Part shown: positions 39,341 through 49,800 of the stretch, in pieces
How positions within the stretch are numbered: position 1 is the first letter of the stretch
Layout of the letters: each line of letters starts with the position of its first letter
Origin: Schizochytrium sp. CCTCC M209059
Taxonomy: Eukaryota; Sar; Bigyra; Thraustochytrida; Thraustochytriidae
Length of the DNA stretch: 64,000 bases
Direction: 5' to 3'
Assembly: GCA_000818945.1 (NCBI GenBank)
Contig: KN805378.1
Location: 643,488-707,487 of the forward strand
Made by a program: the position numbers and the translations under genes
The notes under the pieces: generated by a model
The model's database searches: none
The model's input: only the letters and a program-made list of their open reading frames with translations
What the model was told of the DNA's origin: nothing

Positions 39341-40201
39341 CTGCTCCTCCACGAGTCGTCGATTGTGCGCCTCGACACGCTCAAGATGTTGGCATAGTTT
39401 GGTGTTGTCCTCAAGTTTGACCTCGAGCAGTCGACTCAAACGAGCAATCTTGCGATGCGCACTGGAGAGACGCTGACGCAATGTCTCTCGTTCAGGCGAA
39501 AGACAAGTGTGCGGACTTGCTGGAGGACAAGGATCCTGTTGTTGATGCTGATCGTGTTTTTGTTCTTGTTCTTGTTCTTGTTTCTTGCTCTCACGATCCC
39601 CCGTCGCTTGACCTTTCGTGCTCGCAGGTTCATCTTCTTGACCGCGCTGCGCATGCGATGAGGTCGACAACGCTTGACTGCAGAGATCAATGGCCTTCCC
39701 AAGAAGGTCAAAAAGCGCCACGCGCGATGAAGTTCGAATCAGAGGATGACTCCAGCGTCGCCTTGAAGCAGAACGAACTCTTTCCAGGCTAAAAAGAGCG
39801 TTTTGCAAAAATGTGTCAACGACGAGGTGTGGAGCTGCACGACACGTGATGAGCGTTCGCAGCGCATCTGTTACTGCGAGCGGATGACTCCATGCAGCCG
39901 TCGTACTGCTTCCACCACGATGATACGCGAGCACCAGAATCGCACAGATTGTGCTTTCAGGTGTCGCAAAAGGATTATCGAAGATCTCATCCCAATCCAC
40001 CTCCACGCATACGATACTGGGACAGACTTTGTGCTTCGCGCCTCCCCCTGCAGACGAATGCGCCGCGTCGGGTGGAGTTGTACACTCATCCAGAGGGCTT
40101 TGTCCAGCTGCCTTTTCCAGAACCTCGCTGTGGACATGCCATACATGCTGGGGAATTCCAACGACGCGTAGCTCCACGTTTGCGGGGACTTTTACCGTCA
40201 T
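38792..40201 (-). CDS. Hypothetical polyglutamine protein, possible divergent BTB-like N-terminus
   Basis: 469 residues, ATG 40201 to TAA 38792. Residues ~1-175 look globular, with VELRVVGIPQHVWHVHSEVL and later FLQNALFSLERV and VALFDLLGKAI. The order (a strand, a His-containing helix start, later helices) is reminiscent of a degenerate BTB/POZ fold, but I cannot confirm it. A short coiled coil (about 233-280, LRQRLSSAHRKIARLSRLLE) leads into a polyQ run (about 284-301) encoded by CAG repeats. The last ~120 residues are Pro/Ser/Arg-rich with an SPSPSPSPS run from a GAGGGC repeat, in DNA of much higher GC than the 5' half. No function is assigned. It is divergent from the tRNase Z gene. Confidence 0.6.
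38890..38921. repeat. (GAGGGC)n hexanucleotide repeat
   Basis: Five tandem units; coding strand gives alternating Ser-Pro in the C-terminal tail of the polyQ protein. Confidence 0.88.
39298..39350. repeat. (CTG)n repeat encoding polyQ
   Basis: CTG units interrupted by TTG, encoding about 18 consecutive Gln on the minus strand. Confidence 0.9.
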
Positions 40202-41195
40202 TCTCGCAAGGTTTGGCTGGAGTCAACGCAACAAAGTTACGCTTTTCTATCGAGCCTAGGAAGGAACAGGATGGCTCGACCACCTTCGACTCGCTTTCAC
40301 GCCTTCACGCGCGGCAAATGCAGAATCTTGTTCGACTGCCTATTCGGGTTTTGGACAAATGTAAGCTCCCCCACCAGACCAAGACGCTTGCACAAGCGGG
40401 AAAACTGTCATGAGAACTCTACTTTCCGCACGCAGTGAGGTTTATGTAGATCGTTTTGATTTTTTCCCCCATCACCTACTTTCTTGGGAAACGTCGGATA
40501 AAAGTCAAGTACACTAGTCTAGGGCGGTCATTCCCGCGCCGACGCGCAGAGAAAGAAAATGTCTCATTGTGCCTATGCCATGTTCCACACGTTCACACTC
40601 AATGATATTGGTCTTCACCATCTCTTGACGCTGGGTCCGCCTTCTTACGACATGATGTCTGCTAGGTTTCTCTTATGCGTTGTTTCTACTTGCGCGCGCG
40701 CGCGCACATCGAGGGCGGGGGAACCTTTACTCAGATAGTCTTGCTGCACATCACGTTGCAAGGCAAGTCAAGGCAGCTAGTTATGATGGACAGCAACGAA
40801 AAGGTCTTCTATTATACCCCCCTTGCAAAGTGAAGTTTGATGTAAAAAGAGTGCGCACAGGGGGCTGATTGTGAACTTTGCATTTAGCCAGTCGCCTCTG
40901 CCGGTGGTGGCGGGCAAGCCCAGTTCGCGGCGCCCGCGCGCGCACAGCAAGGTATCACGGGGAGCGCAGGAGATAACGGGGGCAGGGTCACCGGTCCGCA
41001 GCGGGCATCGTTAGCGCTCACAAATCGTCCGTCCCAAGGCTCTAGGAAAATAACTTCACGCCCAAGATCAAGCTGATTCTTCACGGACTCGACGCATCCC
41101 TGCGAGCTGCAGGCCACCAGACGCGCTGCGCTACGAGACCTCTCCTCTCCGCGCGGGTATACGCAAAGTTAAGACTTCCTTTTCGCGGCCCCACA
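40202..41195. promoter_or_regulatory. Divergent intergenic region, polyQ protein / tRNase Z
   Basis: About 1 kb between divergent genes. Apart from an alternating GC run (40692-40705) there is no repeat and no supported gene; the short open frames have no protein-like composition. It should hold both promoters. Confidence 0.4.
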
Positions 41196-43523
41196 ATGAT
41201 GCCCACCGCCTGTCGGAGAGTCAGCTTTTTGCTTGCTCAAGGGGGGCTTGAGCGTCAATTGTTGCTTACCAAACACAAGAGCGCGTACAGATCCAACGAA
41301 AGCGCTTCGCTTCTTCCTTGGTTGTCCCGCGCAGCGTCCTCCGCCAAATATCCGTGCGGATCCGAGAGCAATAGCACTCAAAGCCGAAAATGGAAACGGC
41401 GACGTAAACGGTCTACGTTTGGCAGGAACACGAAAAGCGGCGGCAACGATGACCTTAAAGAAAACGAACAGCAAGTGGACGGGCGGTACAGGCCAACGTC
41501 AAGCAGTGTGAGGGCGACTCCAGGCTTCGTGCATGGCGAACGTCTGACTGATGGTGAGGATGTTCTCGTTCAGACGGTGGTGGGGAAGCCCGACCCGAAG
41601 CTTTTCGATGCGTCAAAACAGGTCTTAAACATGGCCGCACCAAACATTATGCTCGTTACACTTGGCACTGGAAGCATGATGCCCACGAAGACAAGAGGAG
41701 TTTCCTCCTCTGCGCTTATGTTCAGCGGATGGACATGGCTCTTTGACTGTGGCGAGGAAACGCAATCCCAGATCCGCAAGGGATCCTCAGTGCGTCTTGC
41801 TGGCGTGACTCGCATCTACATTACACATTTGCACGGCGATCACTTCTTCGGATTACCCTCTATTCTTTGCGCTATAAGCGAAGTCAAAGCCCCTTCCGAT
41901 GCTCAAAAATTGAAACTATCACGCGAAAAGGACAAAGATGTCCCAATCGAAATTTTCGGCCCGCCGAACCTACGACTCGCGCTGCGCACCATGCTCCTCG
42001 CTTCAGGAGTCGTGCTACCTTTTCGCTACGTTGTCACGGAACTGCACCCAAAGGGTGCTAAAACGCCGAGTCCTGCAAGTGACTTGGTCAATGGTGTTTT
42101 GCATCCGAGCGAGATACTGGGCAAGAACCTGACTAGCAATGATAACTTTGTCTGGGAGTCCGTGCCGACACACTGCACGCCACATCCAAAGGACGTGAGC
42201 GCTGTGGCAACCGTCAAGGCAGCCATGATTCGCCACTCCTGCAACGTAACTTGCATCGGCTACGTCGTCGAAGAAAAGTCATACAGTGGTTCTCTTGATG
42301 GACAACGTGCCAAGGAGATTCTCCGTCAGCCAGAGAATATAGAGTACCTCAGAGGTATTGGCGTCCGCGAACCGCTTCGCTCTCTGCGGTACCTCAAAGG
42401 AGGCTTTGAGCTCAAGCTCCCTACAGGGATTTTGCGGCCCAGTGAAGTGGTTGGTCCTGACAAGCCAGGTCGCAAAATCGTCATTCTCGGCGACACGTGC
42501 GATGCAAGCAATATTGCGGGCATCGCCGCCAATGCTGACATAATTTTGCATGAGGCCACCAATGCGTATCTTCCAGAGCTCGGGTTAAATGGCCTGCTTG
42601 ACTCGGTCGATGAGTGGCAAACGATCCTGCGCACTCTTCAACACGGCCATTCAACCCCGCAAATGGCTGGCAATTTTGCCCAAGCTGTTGGCGCCAAGAG
42701 TCTCGTCATGACGCATTTTAGTTCTCGTTACCCAGGCATCATTCCGGATCGTCTAAAAGTTACCCGTGAAATGGTCGAGGTCTACGATGCGATACGCAAT
42801 GCTGCGCTCGAGACGTTCAAGTCGGGGGATGCTTACCTGGCAAACGACCAAGAGGTTTTTTCAGTGCTTGGCTGCTGGCACGAAAGTCGTGTAAAGGACC
42901 CGACCAAGGTCATCAAGTCTTCGTACCGTGGATTTCTTCGGACTGCGCGAAAGATCTTTGCGTCGACGGACGAACAAATTGTTGACTTCACACTCCAGCC
43001 GCAGGGGTATCGCCCGAGCTACAAAGATATGCGCAATGCCTATGCCTGCGCTTCTAAGGTCATGCCTCCTAGTTTCGTGTCCACTGAGACGTTCTCGAAT
43101 GGCCCGCACTACAGCGAGGAATTTGAGATGGACGAGGATGAGGAGGACGATGAGGATATGGAAGATCTCGAGAACAACAATCAGGAAAATGAAGGAGACG
43201 TTGCTGACATTGCCTCGACGTCTGCTGCTGACGCCTCCGCGTCTCGTGACTTCGACGATGGAGATCTCGATGACGTCGACCTCGATGACGATACTGGGGA
43301 CGATGCCGAGGCCGGCTCTGGCGGTAGTGAGCACACAGAGGATGCCTCGGGCCTCGACAAGACCTCAGACTTGTTTCAAGATGGCTCCTGCGAAAACAGA
43401 CCCTTGTCGCGATCTGAAGCCTCTACGGCAGCCAAGGAGGCTGTGAAGCCTTACGAGAAGGTCCTGCGTAGGAAACGATTATTTAGTGCGCGCGTCATCT
43501 ATCCAAATAGCAAGGCCACATAA
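41196..43523 (+). CDS. tRNase Z (RNase Z), short-form-like with targeting and acidic extensions
   Basis: 775 residues, ATG 41196 to TAA 43521-43523. It belongs to the metallo-beta-lactamase fold that removes 3' trailers from tRNA precursors. The core begins near residue 150 with LVTLGTGSMMPTKTRG. The zinc motif THLHGDHFFGLP is near 211; GDTCDAS near 433, HEAT near 452, HGHST near 483 and THFSSRYPG near 506 complete the active site. There is one catalytic lobe, as in ELAC1/bacterial RNase Z, not the fused double lobe of ELAC2. The N-terminal ~80 residues are Arg/Ser-rich with few acids (MMPTACRRVSFLL), consistent with mitochondrial targeting. The C-terminal ~150 residues are strongly acidic, then basic. 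A basic region ~63-75 (KWKRRRKRS) could be a nuclear signal. All catalytic residues are intact. Confidence 0.92.
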   Translation: MMPTACRRVSFLLAQGGLERQLLLTKHKSAYRSNESASLLPWLSRAASSAKYPCGSESNSTQSRKWKRRRKRSTFGRNTKSGGNDDLKENEQQVDGRYRPTSSSVRATPGFVHGERLTDGEDVLVQTVVGKPDPKLFDASKQVLNMAAPNIMLVTLGTGSMMPTKTRGVSSSALMFSGWTWLFDCGEETQSQIRKGSSVRLAGVTRIYITHLHGDHFFGLPSILCAISEVKAPSDAQKLKLSREKDKDVPIEIFGPPNLRLALRTMLLASGVVLPFRYVVTELHPKGAKTPSPASDLVNGVLHPSEILGKNLTSNDNFVWESVPTHCTPHPKDVSAVATVKAAMIRHSCNVTCIGYVVEEKSYSGSLDGQRAKEILRQPENIEYLRGIGVREPLRSLRYLKGGFELKLPTGILRPSEVVGPDKPGRKIVILGDTCDASNIAGIAANADIILHEATNAYLPELGLNGLLDSVDEWQTILRTLQHGHSTPQMAGNFAQAVGAKSLVMTHFSSRYPGIIPDRLKVTREMVEVYDAIRNAALETFKSGDAYLANDQEVFSVLGCWHESRVKDPTKVIKSSYRGFLRTARKIFASTDEQIVDFTLQPQGYRPSYKDMRNAYACASKVMPPSFVSTETFSNGPHYSEEFEMDEDEEDDEDMEDLENNNQENEGDVADIASTSAADASASRDFDDGDLDDVDLDDDTGDDAEAGSGGSEHTEDASGLDKTSDLFQDGSCENRPLSRSEASTAAKEAVKPYEKVLRRKRLFSARVIYPNSKAT

Positions 43524-43613
43524 ATGAGCGAACGAGAGAGCGAATGAGGGAACGCGCGCCGAGTATCCTCGGTGGCTTAAGGCGATTCTTCCAGGACAAC
43601 AAATTGGAGCTGT

Positions 43614-43619
43614 AATAAA
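43614..43619 (+). terminator. AATAAA polyadenylation signal candidate
   Basis: AATAAA about 90 nt after the tRNase Z stop, in an AT-rich patch between two convergent genes. Confidence 0.4.
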
Positions 43620-43898
43620 GTAAAAAATAATAATTTAATAACAACCAGAGCATTTCCTCTTCTCCCCTTCCACACCTAGGTCTCTCGGTCTGATTTCCGC
43701 AAAACTTAGAGTTGGGCAAAGAGATCTGCGTATTTCTTTGCTAAGCCAGGAAGTCGTATTTCGTTCTCGCTTTTATTTGTTGCATAGATGAAGGTAGGCC
43801 AAGGCGAAAACATAGGCCAATGCCTACTTTTTGAAGCATGAACGAGAGATATGTCATAAAATGGGATTTCCTTAGGTGGAGCTCCTTCTCTCCCTGGC

Positions 43899-46800
43899 CT
43901 AGGTGACACCGGGACTCGACGTTGACTCGTAAATGTCTTGAGTCAAGTACGGCTTAATCTCGCTGCGAACAATTGCCCGCATGGCTTCGTTCGAGATTTT
44001 GTACTGCAAATACGCATTCACGCGCTTGCAGCGCAGTTTTGCCCATGCCTCGTGGACGACATGGAGGTCCGCAAAAAGTCCATCTTCACCAGGAGGCTTT
44101 TCCGGACACTTTTGCACGTGCATCTGACACTCGTTTGCATCCATCGAACAAGACGTTAAACACCACGCGCAATAAAAATAAGAACAGTTGGGGTTGCTGC
44201 ACTTGATTGCGCAACATCCGTCAAAGTCCAGAAATGCCGTCGTACATGCCGGACAGCACGTGCACAGAATGTAGTCTTGAATCGTCTTCACGTGGCTTGA
44301 TGAGTCCAAAAAACACTCTTCGAAATCACTTGCGAAGCCGTCCGAGAGTTTTCGCGAATGCGTCGAGTTTGGGCTTTCTGGGTACGAAAATCCGGTGGGA
44401 CTCGGAGAACTCCCTGCATTGGGGCCCCACGATTCGTTCTCTGTTCTTGCTCTTCCCATTGATGAGGACCCCATTTCCCAAGAAGCACTCACACCTTGTG
44501 CGGAGTTTAGCGCTGGCCTTTCCGTCGCGTCCGAGGCATCTTCATCGCTTTCCGCAACCTTGTGCTGGACCATGTTAGACGACGATCGGGTGTAGACTCC
44601 TTGGTGCCCCATGAAATCAGAATTAGATGACGGACTAGGTTTCAGTAGGCGTTGGGAAGATCCAAGATTGGAAGACGCCGTGCCAGCGGAAATTGCAGAG
44701 GTAGATCGGAGCGATCGCGTGACCGATGCCGAAGTCTCCCGCGATTGCGAAAATGGCTCTTTGAGATTTGTAATCGAAGGACTGTTTCGTCCGGCTTCCA
44801 TCAGACTGAGGACATCAGGATGAAAATCCTCTCTCTCCTCCTCCTCATCATCATCATCATCCTCATCATCATCATCATCATTCTCGTTCTCGTACTCAAC
44901 ATCGTCATCATCGTCATCGTTACCACGGTCATGGAAAGAGTCAGAGCTTTCCTCAAGCGTCGGCGCCAGCGCAACGTGATGCAGAGCTTCCCGAGCCGTG
45001 GGGCGAACTTCAGGGTCTGCCGAACACATGGCCGCGACCAGTTTGCACATGGCACTTGAGCAGTGGGGAAAGAGCTCCTTGAAAATGACCCCAGCAGCAA
45101 AAACGTCCACCGAAGTGTTGACGGCTTCATGCCTGCCTTCGTGAGTCTCAGGCGCGAGATACGTGTCGGACCTTTGCATAGGGTTGGACGTACTTCTTTC
45201 AGACGAGAGCGCGCCGTCAAAGGGTTGAAGCATTGGTTCGAGCGTAGAGGTCAAAAAGACATTTCTAGGCTCGAGGAAGGAGTGCACAAAGCCACAATCG
45301 TGCAGGTCGCAAAGTCCCTCGAGAATGCCGACGGCAATGCATCGACGCTCCTTGGAATTTGTTTTTGTATCATTGCGAATGAATGACGCGAGATCCCCAC
45401 CCGTATAAAGGGGAGAGACCAAGCATCCAGTTTGGGGAGAGTTCATGAAAATGGCCTCCACGTGAACAAGGTGCGACGATTTAATCTTGGCGAGCGTCGT
45501 CATCTGAACGAAGAAGTGTTTAATTCGACCGGCTTCAATGAGGTGAAATTCCCAGAGTACCAAATCTTGGCCACCCGGGTCACACACGTGAAGTACCTCC
45601 TTGCCGGGAGTCGAACTGAGACGATTAACGATGGTGAAGTCTTGCAGGGTGACACCCTCCCACCAAAGTCCAAGCTTGCTTATTTCGACCTGCTCCACGT
45701 CCATAATTCCAAGGGTGCGAAGCCATGCAGAGTCGTGCAAAAGCTCCGGATGGTGTTGATCTGCATCAGCAAGGATGCCCGCGCGCAGCCGACACACGTC
45801 ACGGCAAGTATCGTATATATTGATGGCGGATACCTGCTCTTCCAGTTGAGCAATCTCCTCGTCATTTTCTACCCATAGTGCTTCGCGCGCCTCCCGGGCG
45901 TATTCGAGCTCTTGGATGACGTGAGCTCTGCTCCTTCTGAGGTCAAAGAGCTCTTTGCGCAAAACAACAATGGGTCTTGTATCGGGTGCCTTGCTGCCTT
46001 TCTCCAAAAAGGCTTTGAGAGCCTTGACGTTTTTAATCCTGTTCACAAGATCGCCAAGCTCCTCAGGCAAAGTGTTGCGGAAGTAAATGATTGCACTCAT
46101 GAGAAAATTTTGACTTGCGAAAACGAGCCTTCTCATGGACGGTAATTCCGCGCGAAGAGCATTGAGCTCTTCAAACAAGGCGTTTTCCACCTGCTTGATC
46201 TCCTCGGTCAACTTGTAAGTCACTTCGGGATGCTCGATGGAAAAAAACAGAGTGCTCCGATCGGGCACAAGCTCCTCGGATCGCTTACTGAGGGCCCGTA
46301 GAGCATCGCACGTCTGAAGGTATCTGGATTTGATCAGATTGGCATGAGAAACGAAGCTTTGCTCCAAATCATGAACTTCTTCGATTCCAGTTTTCATGAC
46401 GGCAAAGTCTATGGACGCGTCAGAGGACAAAGAGGGAATCTCACCAAAGCCGGCCTCGCACCATGCTGACTCGCAAACCTCCAGCATCCGACGGATGCCT
46501 GCATCTGTCTGCCAATTTGTCAGGGTCTGCTCGCTCTGGCCATCTTCGAATGCGGACGAAACTAATTGCACCAACTCCTCGCGAGCTCGATCCCTTTCGG
46601 CGCTACGAGAAGAGTCGCGTGCCACCTCTGCCTGGAGATCGTCAAAAACTGCCCTTTGCACATCAATAGTATCCATCCTTTGGACAAGCTCAGTCAGACT
46701 TGAAAAGGGATCGGTAAACGCGTCGAGATCCGTGAGGGCTTGGCGAATTCTTTCGTGTAGAAGAATACCATGCAAATCCTCGGGTACCTCTTCACGCGCA

Positions 46801-49800
46801 CGAGCCACCTCGGCGACAAGGCGATGGACGTCGATCATTGTCTGATGTTGCTGCGCAGGGTTCAGAGAATAAGAGACGGCAAGGCTCCGCTTTGCGGCCG
46901 CGCAGAGTATCTCCGTGGCCTGAGCAATGTTATTGACGCCCAAACACACAAGAGCACTCTCGTCGAGTTTTGCGACGTTTTGGAAGGTGAGGATGTTTTT
47001 TTGAAAGAAGCTCAGCACAGTCGATCGAGGCAATTGTTGGTCGTCGAGAAGATACGCCGCAAGGTCAGACTCGCCGACAAAGTCTAGAAAAATCTCAACG
47101 TCCTTGCGATTTGAGGCGGACTTTGCGATCGCGGGTGCAATCTGCCCATCAACGGTGGACCAGTGAAGGCGGGCGCCGGCAGTCCAACATAGTTGCGCGC
47201 ACGATACGTTCATTTTCAGATCCGCAGGCAGCACCTCGGCGTCGAGGTCAAAGCAAGAGAGCATCAGAGCTGTCCAGCCCTGATTCGCCCTCAGATCGAC
47301 CTTGGCTCCGTAACATAAAAGTATGTCGACAAGGTGGCGACGCTCAAGCCTGCACGCTAGCATGAGGGCTGACCACCCATCGCTGTTTTGTAAGTCGAGT
47401 TTGGCACCGCGTTTGACAAGCAATTCAGCTAATCTTGTGTCCTCGCACCGACACGCGTACATGAGCGGAGTCCATCCCGATGAATCAGATACGTCAAGGG
47501 GAGCGCCTCCTAGAACTATCGCCCGTGCCTCAGTGATGCGGCCTTCGCGGCATGCCCGAATGAGCTCATAGGAGAGACTGACACGATCCGTTGGTGCAGG
47601 ACAGTTCTCTTCGCATTCTGTGGGCGCTGTATGGCAATTCATCTTCGCGAGACCTGTCTTTGCATTTTGAAGTAGTCGCACAATATCCCTTTTCCCAAGG
47701 GCCTTGGCAATGGAGATTAAAGACCTGTCTCTCTCGTCGCGCACGTTAGGTGCAGCACCGGCGGCCAATAAGGCTTGCACGAGCGTTGCATCGGCATACA
47801 TACAAGCAAAATCAAGCGCAGTCCGCCCGTTCGTATCCTTTGATTCGAGGTCAGCACCTCGGAGTATAAGTTCCTGGGCTGTCTCGGTGACTCTGTAGCG
47901 CGAGGAGACAATGAGTGCGGTCCATCCATTACAATTCTGCATATTGATATTGGCGCCGCCTTCCATGAGGAGCTGAGCGACTCGTTCTTGCTTATGGCGA
48001 CAGGCAAACATGAGAGCGGTCCATCCATCTTGCTTTTGAGCGTTCACATTGGCGCCTTTTGCGATAAGAAGTTCCGCGATCTCAGGAAGGCCATTACTGC
48101 ATGCGAGCATGAGGGCGGTCCAGCCTCGAACATCTTGCGTGTCAATCTTGAATCCATTGCCGATCAAAGCTCGAGCATCATCACCACGTCCGTTGCGACA
48201 GGCGTCCAAGAGAGCAGTCGCTCGATGTGGCCGAGGTCTTGCATGCAAGTCTTCTGACGAGTGGGAACGGTGCGACGATTCGACAGCCCCGTATCTTTGG
48301 AGGAGTGAAATCGTCTTGGAGAGACTGTTGCGCTCTGCAAAGAAAAGCGCAGTTTTGTTGTGGTTGTCGCAAATGGTCACGTCGGCGCCCTGCTCAATGA
48401 GATAATTTGCGATAACAGGAAATGCGTATCGACAAGCGAGGATGAGCGCTGTTCTGCCATTCGAGTTTTGGATCTCAAAGTCCGCGCCTCGCTCCACGAG
48501 TATTCGCGCAATTTCGAAATCCCCGCTTTTGCATGCATGCATAAGCGCTGTAAATTGGTCTTTTCTTTTTTTCAGATCGAGAGCAGCACCATTGTCGACG
48601 AGAGAGTGGACGATGGAGTCCATACCATTCACGGCGGCGCATATGAGGGGCGTCCAGCCCTCTGCGTCTTGGAAATCGAGGTCGGCGCCCGCTTCGATAA
48701 GATCTTGAGCTCTTTTCGCCTCATCGCTCCGGCACGCCTCGAGAAGGGTCTTTGCCATTTCCAGGCCATCAATTCTTTTTGAATACGCCTCTTCCGACAC
48801 GACAACACTTGCTTCGTGCCATTGTGGGTCAGAGGGAGATGGGGAGCGCGAGCCTGCAGGGTAGTTCTCAGCGGAAGCATTGTTTGCATAGGGCGAACTG
48901 AACTCGTCAGAGGCTCCGTGTTTGATGAGCATGTCGGCGATCTCGTCCATTTTGCTGAATCGAGCGAGAACAAGCGCCGTCGAGCCGTGCGTGTCTTCAA
49001 AGTCGAGATTCGCGCCGTTAAGGATGAGGGCCCGAGCTGTCTCGTGCTGCCCATAGCCGCAGGCATACATGAGAGCGGACCACCCGTCCGTTTTGCGAAG
49101 ATCGAGGTTTGCGCCAGCTGCAATGAGTAGGCGGGCAATTTCTGGGAGATGGTAACGACAAGCGAGCGAAAGAGCGGTCCAACCGGAATTGCTTTGATGA
49201 TCAAGGGAGGCATTCAGGTCCACGAGATGTCTTGCGATCTCAGGCTGGTTATTGCGGCAGGCCATCATGAGCGCTGTCCAGCCATTGAGTGCCCGCGCGT
49301 TAATATCAGCGCCGCTCTGGATCAGAAGGAATGCGATCTCCTTGCGACCGTGGCGGCAGGCGTCCATAAGCGAGGATACGTCCTTTTCGTCTGCGGTATT
49401 GGGGTCTGCGCCTTCGGCGAGGAGACGCCGGACCGCCTCGTGGTCATGTTCACGGCAAGCGAGAAGAAGAGCAGTCCGGCTTGGCGAAAGCTCGCACGCT
49501 GTGTCTGCGCCAAACTTGACGAGGACGTCGATGGTCTCCTTGGAGCCGCAGAGCCGCGCGAGCTGGTAAGGCGTCCAGCCCTCCGGGTCGCGCACATATA
49601 TTGGAGCGCCGCGCTGAATCAAGAGCTGTACGATGTCTGTCATGCCGTGACGGGCGGCGAGCATGAGCGCGGTCCATCCGGACTCGGCCACAATAGTTGG
49701 GTCTGCGCCCCGATCGAGAAGCACGCTTGCGACGCGTGGGAGTTGCAGACTGCACGCGGTCATGAGAGCGCTGTAGCCACCCCGATTAACAATGTCGACC

